The notes beneath the pieces were generated by a model. It was not told the origin of the DNA, searched no databases, and saw only the letters and a list, made by a program, of their open reading frames with translations. Made by a program: the position numbers and the translations under genes. Positions 32,063 to 36,058 of a DNA stretch of 36,058 nucleotides are shown in pieces. Each line of letters starts with the position of its first letter. Positions within the stretch are counted from its first letter, which is position 1. The stretch is from an uncultured Lachnoclostridium sp. (lineage in GTDB: Bacteria; Bacillota; Clostridia; Lachnospirales; Lachnospiraceae): assembly GCA_902464595.1 (NCBI GenBank), contig CABQJX010000014.1, forward strand, positions 1 to 36,058, in the 5' to 3' direction.

Positions 32063-33202
32063 TTATCGATCAATCACAGCTCCGTCATATCCTATTACCG
32101 CCGTTAAATCTCTTGGATTAGCCGGAAATCTTTCTAAAATATCATCTGCCAATTCTATACCAATACCCGGCGCTGACGGAATCAAAATATGTCCATTTTC
32201 TACTTGCAATGGATTCTTCGTCATCCTGTTTTCAGAACCGTCTACATTGAATGATGGAAACTCTTGAATTGCAAAATTAGGAATTGCTGCATCCAACTGA
32301 AGACATGCCGCTGTAGAAACTGGCCCTAATGGGTTATGAGGTACGATTCCAACATAATACGCTTCCGCAATAGCCGCCGCCTTCTTTGCTACAGTAATGC
32401 CTCCAACTGCACATACGTCTGGTCGGATATATCGAGCAGCATGTGATGAAACTAATACTTCAAGCTCCTGTAAATTAATGGCACGTTCACCTGTGGTAAT
32501 CGGTATAGATGTCGTCGCTGCAATCTGAGCCATTACTGCAACATTATCAGGCGCAATCGGATCCTCTATAAAATAGGGATGATATTGTTCCACCCCCCTA
32601 GCAAACGCAATCGCTTCTGAAACGGTCATAGAACGATGAACTTCAATACATAAATCGAAATCATCTCCTACAGCCTCCCGGCATCTTCGTATTTTCTCAA
32701 TATCATCTGCCACCTTCTTTGCATAAATCACAGGTGCTTCCATATGAGATGGTGCAGATAAATCTGGAAGAATCAATCTCGCTGCTGTAAAACCCTTTTC
32801 TTTTAACTCTATACAGCCCTGTGCCATTTCATCCGATGTATAACGAAACACTGGGGCATAGGTACGAACACGATCCCGGCATAATCCGCCTAATAATTCA
32901 TATACTGGTACTCCCAAATATTTTCCCTTAATGTCCCACAATGCAATATCTATAGCAGATAATGCACTCATAATTACAGAACCTCGAAAATATAGACAAC
33001 GATATAGATACTGCCAAATATGTTCGATACGCAACGGATTTTCTCCAATTAAATATTTTTTCACCTTTTCGATTACTGCCGCCGCCGCGTCCAGATACCC
33101 CCATATACCAATCTCACCAATTCCCTCCACCCCCTCATCAGTATAAACTTTAAGAAACAGATACTTATCTGCTGGTAATAGTTGAATATTTGTGATTTTC
33201 AT
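32063..33202 (-). CDS. Mandelate racemase/galactonate dehydratase-like enolase
   Basis: 379 aa from the ATG at 33202 (MKITNIQLLPADKYLFLKV), set by AAAGGGGAAG; an ORF extension to 33241 lacks a start context. The N-terminal capping domain has GEIGIWGY, and SALSAIDIALWDIKGKYLGV is followed by a barrel with LCIEVHRSM, FIEDPIAPDN, TTGERAIN, the His in VPHNPLGPVSTAACLQLDA and the Glu in IQEF, close to DgoD/ManD acid-sugar dehydratases. The first ligand appears as Glu (E-x-H) where DgoD has Asp (D-F-H). It probably dehydrates a sugar acid to a 2-keto-3-deoxy product. It is co-transcribed with the SLC13-type permease. The exact substrate is undecided; galactonate, mannonate and others remain possible. 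Confidence 0.85.
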   Translation of the reverse strand: MKITNIQLLPADKYLFLKVYTDEGVEGIGEIGIWGYLDAAAAVIEKVKKYLIGENPLRIEHIWQYLYRCLYFRGSVIMSALSAIDIALWDIKGKYLGVPVYELLGGLCRDRVRTYAPVFRYTSDEMAQGCIELKEKGFTAARLILPDLSAPSHMEAPVIYAKKVADDIEKIRRCREAVGDDFDLCIEVHRSMTVSEAIAFARGVEQYHPYFIEDPIAPDNVAVMAQIAATTSIPITTGERAINLQELEVLVSSHAARYIRPDVCAVGGITVAKKAAAIAEAYYVGIVPHNPLGPVSTAACLQLDAAIPNFAIQEFPSFNVDGSENRMTKNPLQVENGHILIPSAPGIGIELADDILERFPANPRDLTAVIGYDGAVIDR

Positions 33203-33400
33203 GATCTTCCCCTTTCTGTTTTTTCCAGTATAACAATACACTTTTATCTATTCTATCCATTTTTTAACCGCATTTTGTCGAAATTTTGTTTGTATTTGTT
33301 CAAATATTCTCTGTTTGATAAATATAAATCCAAGTATTTAGCATTTTAATCATTCTTTTTTTCATCTGTTTTTTGATAAAATTCTTTTTAATTACACAAA

Positions 33401-33438
33401 AAATCCAAGTATTCTTTTTGCGGCAAATACTTGGATTT
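33401..33438 (-). terminator. Terminator of the AraC gene at the enolase junction
   Basis: AAATCCAAGTATT (33401-33413) pairs with AATACTTGGATTT (33426-33438) around a short loop, and the minus strand continues into TTTTTGTG. The stem overlaps the AraC stop codon. A third copy of the arm at 33326 could compete for pairing. Confidence 0.75.
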
Positions 33439-34507
33439 AACGTTTTAAAGTTTTTTTCATTAATTTATAAAATTCATCTAATTGAGCCTCAACAGAAAGA
33501 AACGTTGTTTCCCAGTGCTTTTGTAAAGTAAACTCAGTTTCAGAATAAATATACGACTGTTTTTCTTGACCTTTTATATAGAAATCTAGTTTATCTGCGA
33601 CCACCGCATTAGGGGCAGAAATATACTGCCGAACCAGTTCATCAATAACAGGCGATGTCTCACCTTCTATTTCCTTTCTGTATTGTTTAGGTGTTTGAAG
33701 AAAATACTTTTTAAAGGCAGCTGAAAATGATTTTACATCAGAAAACCCTGTATCCAAAGCAATATCTAAAATACTTTTGGATGTCTTATTCATTTCGTGA
33801 ATCCCATGCCGCAGACGGATTCGAGTCAAATATTCATAATAGCCAATTCCTATTTTCTTTTTAAATAATGTCGAAAGATAAGTTTGATTATAGCCTGTTA
33901 ATTCTGAAAGTTCTTTCATCGTTATCTTCTGGCTATAATTGCGTTCTGAATATTTTAATATCTGCTTCAATATGCGGTCTTGCTTCCGACTTTTCTGCAA
34001 ATCCTGATTTGGTATCTGTTCTGGCGGAAATGTATTGATTAATGTAGCAATCAGAAGATATGTATAGCCTTTTACAAAAAAATGATTCTGCGGAGTATCA
34101 TTCATCAATGCTTCCATAAGCTGAGATGATAGCTTCCGAATAAGAGAAAATGTATCATTATATCGGTTAGAAGCTTCTGACATACATGTAAAACGAAGAC
34201 TTTTTCCTTCCTCTCGTATTTCATCAAAAAAGACAGGATCTAAATGAAGAACCATTGCATAAGTGTCGGGCTCCTTTAAGAGTGTGGCATGCCCTTGATT
34301 AGAATTAATAAGTAAAACATCATCTTCTTCTAAATGGTAAACCTCCCCATCTACGCATGCCTCTAAACTGCCATTTATTACAACCATTAATTCAATCTGA
34401 GGATGCCAATTAAAACGGAAGCGGTTAATAAGATGAACATATTCCTTTATCAAAACCTGTTGTGATAAATTGCCAATTTCTCCATAATAATATTGTTGTT
34501 CCACCAT
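33437..34507 (-). CDS. AraC-family regulator with cupin sensor, second copy
   Basis: 356 aa. The N-terminal cupin domain has FNWHPQIELMVVINGSLEAC and VLLINSNQGHATLL (about residues 33-80), a linker rich in helix, then the C-terminal AraC helix-turn-helix at about 190-285: ITMKELSELTGYNQTYLSTL and LDIALDTGFSDVKSFSAAFK, ending KYFLQTPKQYR. After this it continues about 75 residues more, longer than usual for the family. The start has GGAG 6 nt before the ATG. It lies upstream of the enolase-permease pair on the same strand and is the likely regulator, with its own promoter and terminator. Confidence 0.9.
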   Translation of the reverse strand: MVEQQYYYGEIGNLSQQVLIKEYVHLINRFRFNWHPQIELMVVINGSLEACVDGEVYHLEEDDVLLINSNQGHATLLKEPDTYAMVLHLDPVFFDEIREEGKSLRFTCMSEASNRYNDTFSLIRKLSSQLMEALMNDTPQNHFFVKGYTYLLIATLINTFPPEQIPNQDLQKSRKQDRILKQILKYSERNYSQKITMKELSELTGYNQTYLSTLFKKKIGIGYYEYLTRIRLRHGIHEMNKTSKSILDIALDTGFSDVKSFSAAFKKYFLQTPKQYRKEIEGETSPVIDELVRQYISAPNAVVADKLDFYIKGQEKQSYIYSETEFTLQKHWETTFLSVEAQLDEFYKLMKKTLKR

Positions 34508-34567
34508 TTACACTCCAAATTCCATTGTCTTCTAAAGCCGTTTTCTCGATAAAGTATCTTCTAGTCC

Positions 34568-34596
34568 ATTATATGCTTCCCCCCTATAAAAATCAA
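34568..34596 (-). promoter_or_regulatory. Promoter of the AraC gene
   Basis: Minus strand -35 TTGATT (34591-34596), 17-nt spacer and -10 TATAAT (34568-34573), about 60 nt before the ATG at 34507. Confidence 0.72.
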
Positions 34597-34785
34597 TTGC
34601 ATAAACTCAATGATCCACTTTCTTATTATCTATTGGTTAATTTCTATATCTGCATCTATATAGCTCTACAGTTACCATTATTTTAATAACCTACTTTCTT
34701 AAAATCCTGCCCATACTAACTGCGAACCAAGAAAACAGAGGGAATACTATTCCATACGTTTTTCATGAAAGGAGGAACGAACCCT

Positions 34786-35001
34786 ATGAATCTGTGCAGC
34801 TGTGATGTACACCAGACAGAGCCGTGTAAATGCTCTCCTACTCTTCCGTCCCCTGGATCTTCTCTGCAGCTAGCCATTGCCACGGTTCCCATGCAGCCCT
34901 GGGAGACGCCATATGACCCGGAAAAAGGGCTCATACAGGGAACCATCTTTCCTGGCCTGGATCTTCCATTTTTTGTGACAGGAGGTGGGATCCATGCCTG
35001 A
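34786..35001 (+). CDS. cotJA: Spore coat-associated protein CotJA
   Basis: 71 aa. The conserved core of CotJA is present: VPMQPWETPYDPEKGLIQGT and FPGLDLPFF. The N-terminus is short and Cys-rich (MNLCSCDVHQTEPCKC), as in many clostridial copies. The ATG at 34786 follows AAAGGAGGAACGAACCCT; an ATG at 34765 is part of that ribosome-binding site. CotJ proteins are made in the mother cell and assembled in the inner coat. CotJA overlaps cotJB by 8 nt. A possible mother-cell (sigma-E) -10-like CATACTAA lies near 34713 but has no convincing -35. Confidence 0.85.
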   Translation: MNLCSCDVHQTEPCKCSPTLPSPGSSLQLAIATVPMQPWETPYDPEKGLIQGTIFPGLDLPFFVTGGGIHA

Positions 35002-35290
35002 CCGCAGCCAACTGTTAAAGGAGATCAATGAGATAAGCTTCACCGTCAATGATCTTACCCTGTATCTGGACACTCATCCCACTGATGCCCAGGCCCTTAC
35101 TGCCTTTGAACACGCCATGGACCGCAGGAAACAGCTTCTTGCCGCCTACGCAGCAGAGTATGAGCCTCTCACCACGGACTGTGTATGTCCTGAAACCAAT
35201 AACCATTCCGGCTCCCATACCAGATACCCCGGCCAGAAGCATTTTACCTGGACCGACGGGCCTCTTCCCTGGGATTGCCAGAGTATCTAG
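34994..35290 (+). CDS. cotJB: Spore coat protein CotJB
   Basis: 98 aa from the ATG at 34994, chosen because AGGAGG sits 8 nt before it and because MPDRSQLLKEINEISF matches the family start. Core motifs are LYLDTHPTDAQAL near residue 22 and the C-terminal TWTDGPLPWDC, both typical of CotJB. No signal peptide is seen. It overlaps cotJA at its start and is followed by cotJC 17 nt on, with which it is thought to interact in the coat. Confidence 0.88.
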   Translation: MPDRSQLLKEINEISFTVNDLTLYLDTHPTDAQALTAFEHAMDRRKQLLAAYAAEYEPLTTDCVCPETNNHSGSHTRYPGQKHFTWTDGPLPWDCQSI

Positions 35291-35307
35291 GATCGGAGGT
35301 GATTCCT

Positions 35308-35916
35308 ATGTGGACTTACGAAAAACGGCTTCAATTCCCTGTAAAGATCACAAAAACCTGCCCGAAAACAGCTTCCCTGATCATCAGCCAATTCGGTGGG
35401 CCTGACGGCGAGCTGGCCGCCTCTATGCGTTATCTTTCCCAGCGCTACACTATGCCATGCAAAGAAGTGGGAGGACTTTTAACCGATATTGGAACGGAGG
35501 AGCTGGCCCATCTGGAAATGATCTACGCTATTATCTTCCAGCTGACCAAAAATCTAACCCCGGAACAGGCAAAAACTGCTGGCTTTGATGCTTATTATAT
35601 TGACCATACCACTGCCCTCTGGCCTGCTGCCGCCGCTGGCCTGCCCTTTAACGCCTGTGAATTTCAGTCGAAGGGCGACGCCATCACAGACCTTCACGAA
35701 GACCTTGCTGCGGAACAAAAAGCCCGCACCACTTACGACAACCTGATCCGCGTCATCGACAATCCGGAGGTGCGGGAACCCTTAAAATTCCTGCGTGCAA
35801 GGGAGGTTGTCCACTTCCAGCGCTTTGGAGAAGCCCTGGAAAAAATCAAGGACAGTTTAGATCGGAAAAATTTCTATTACTTTAACCCGGAATTTGACAA
35901 ACAATTTGTGCGGTAA
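35308..35916 (+). CDS. cotJC: Manganese catalase family spore coat protein CotJC
   Basis: 202 aa ferritin-like, dinuclear manganese catalase. Ligand-bearing motifs are GPDGELAASMRY, GTEELAHLEM, EDLAAEQKARTTYDNL and AREVVHFQRFGEALE, which give the four-helix-bundle Glu/His set. The ATG at 35308 is preceded by GGAGGTGATT; the longer frame from 35275 overlaps cotJB. Length is close to the usual 189-200. It would decompose hydrogen peroxide in the spore coat. Last gene of the cotJ operon. Confidence 0.93.
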   Translation: MWTYEKRLQFPVKITKTCPKTASLIISQFGGPDGELAASMRYLSQRYTMPCKEVGGLLTDIGTEELAHLEMIYAIIFQLTKNLTPEQAKTAGFDAYYIDHTTALWPAAAAGLPFNACEFQSKGDAITDLHEDLAAEQKARTTYDNLIRVIDNPEVREPLKFLRAREVVHFQRFGEALEKIKDSLDRKNFYYFNPEFDKQFVR

Positions 35917-36058
35917 GCTTCTCAACGTTTCTCAACGAAACCCAGTCTGGATTCTGCCCCATGGGCAGGATCCGCAGTCTGGGCGGGGTCTGTTCCAGGC
36001 CCCCACGACAAACGCATGAATGAATAAATTATGAACACCCTGTCCGGATTTTTTGATA
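35917..36058. other. Region after cotJC
   Basis: The last 142 bp hold no gene. GGAT.CTGCCC / GGGCAG.ATCC makes a hairpin near 35950-35973 without a T-run, so it is only a weak candidate terminator for the cotJ operon. CAGTCTGG occurs twice nearby. Confidence 0.4.

Noticed and set aside
31484..32107. 207-aa plus-strand ORF as a gene
   Set aside because: It is antisense to the SLC13-type permease, whose sequence is clearly conserved; no start context.
34705..34730. Sigma-E promoter of the cotJ operon
   Set aside because: CATACTAA resembles a sigma-E -10 box but no matching -35 is found at the right distance.

Overview
The window looks like the chromosome of an anaerobic, spore-forming Firmicute of the Lachnospiraceae/Clostridium type. 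The evidence is a cotJABC spore-coat operon at the right end, a DUF3881-type protein, Gram-positive ribosome-binding sites and sigma-A promoters throughout, a single-chain NADP-isocitrate dehydrogenase, and a hexameric-type glutamate dehydrogenase. Species cannot be named from the sequence alone. Base composition is patchy: roughly 10-30.7 kb is G+C-richer core-like DNA, while about 5.4-9.7 kb, 19.2-20.3 kb and 30.8-34.7 kb are visibly A/T-richer.

Layout. (1) 1-5.4 kb is a plus-strand operon: a sugar-phosphate isomerase/epimerase-like TIM barrel (5' end outside the window), an FbpA/AfuA-type lipoprotein, a fused two-domain permease, an ATPase and a PHP-family phosphoesterase. I infer uptake and processing of a phosphorylated organic compound. 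(2) 5.4-9.8 kb is a decayed accessory island: an internally deleted IS256-family transposase, an orphan consensus promoter with a palindrome in its spacer, a HIRAN protein with an Ada-like Cys-rich partner, a WYL regulator, a DNA adenine methylase N-terminal stub and an AAA/DUF4143 ATPase that lacks about 100 central residues. It abuts the 3' end of tRNA-Arg(CCT). (3) 9.9-12.3 kb holds a DUF3881-like gene and a stand-alone thiD, closed by a long inverted repeat. (4) 12.3-16.1 kb is a glucarate module: CitMHS carrier, glucarate dehydratase and a divergent LysR regulator. (5) 16.2-25.4 kb is amino-acid and 2-oxoglutarate metabolism: APC permease, isocitrate dehydrogenase, a two-gene A/T-rich membrane insert, stand-alone tryptophan synthase beta, an AraC regulator, glutamate dehydrogenase and a PF12897-type aminotransferase. 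(6) 25.5-28.4 kb is a LysR gene overlapping a stand-alone PPDK-N-domain protein. (7) 28.5-30.7 kb encodes a large membrane-anchored zinc-ribbon/DUF5050-like protein. (8) 30.8-34.5 kb is a second acid-sugar module: SLC13/DASS-type permease, galactonate-dehydratase-like enolase and AraC regulator. (9) 34.8-35.9 kb is cotJA-cotJB-cotJC.

How the genes fit together. Two independent modules pair an enolase-superfamily acid-sugar dehydratase with an ion-transporter-superfamily carrier and a dedicated regulator; neither has its downstream aldolase or kinase here. Isocitrate dehydrogenase, glutamate dehydrogenase and the aminotransferase could connect 2-oxoglutarate, glutamate and transamination. The least explained parts are the HIRAN/Cys-rich/WYL island with its promoter that faces no gene, the PPDK-N protein that carries a different conserved C-terminal region instead of the phosphohistidine and PEP domains, and three copies of a 14-mer at the AraC/enolase junction that may form alternative hairpins.
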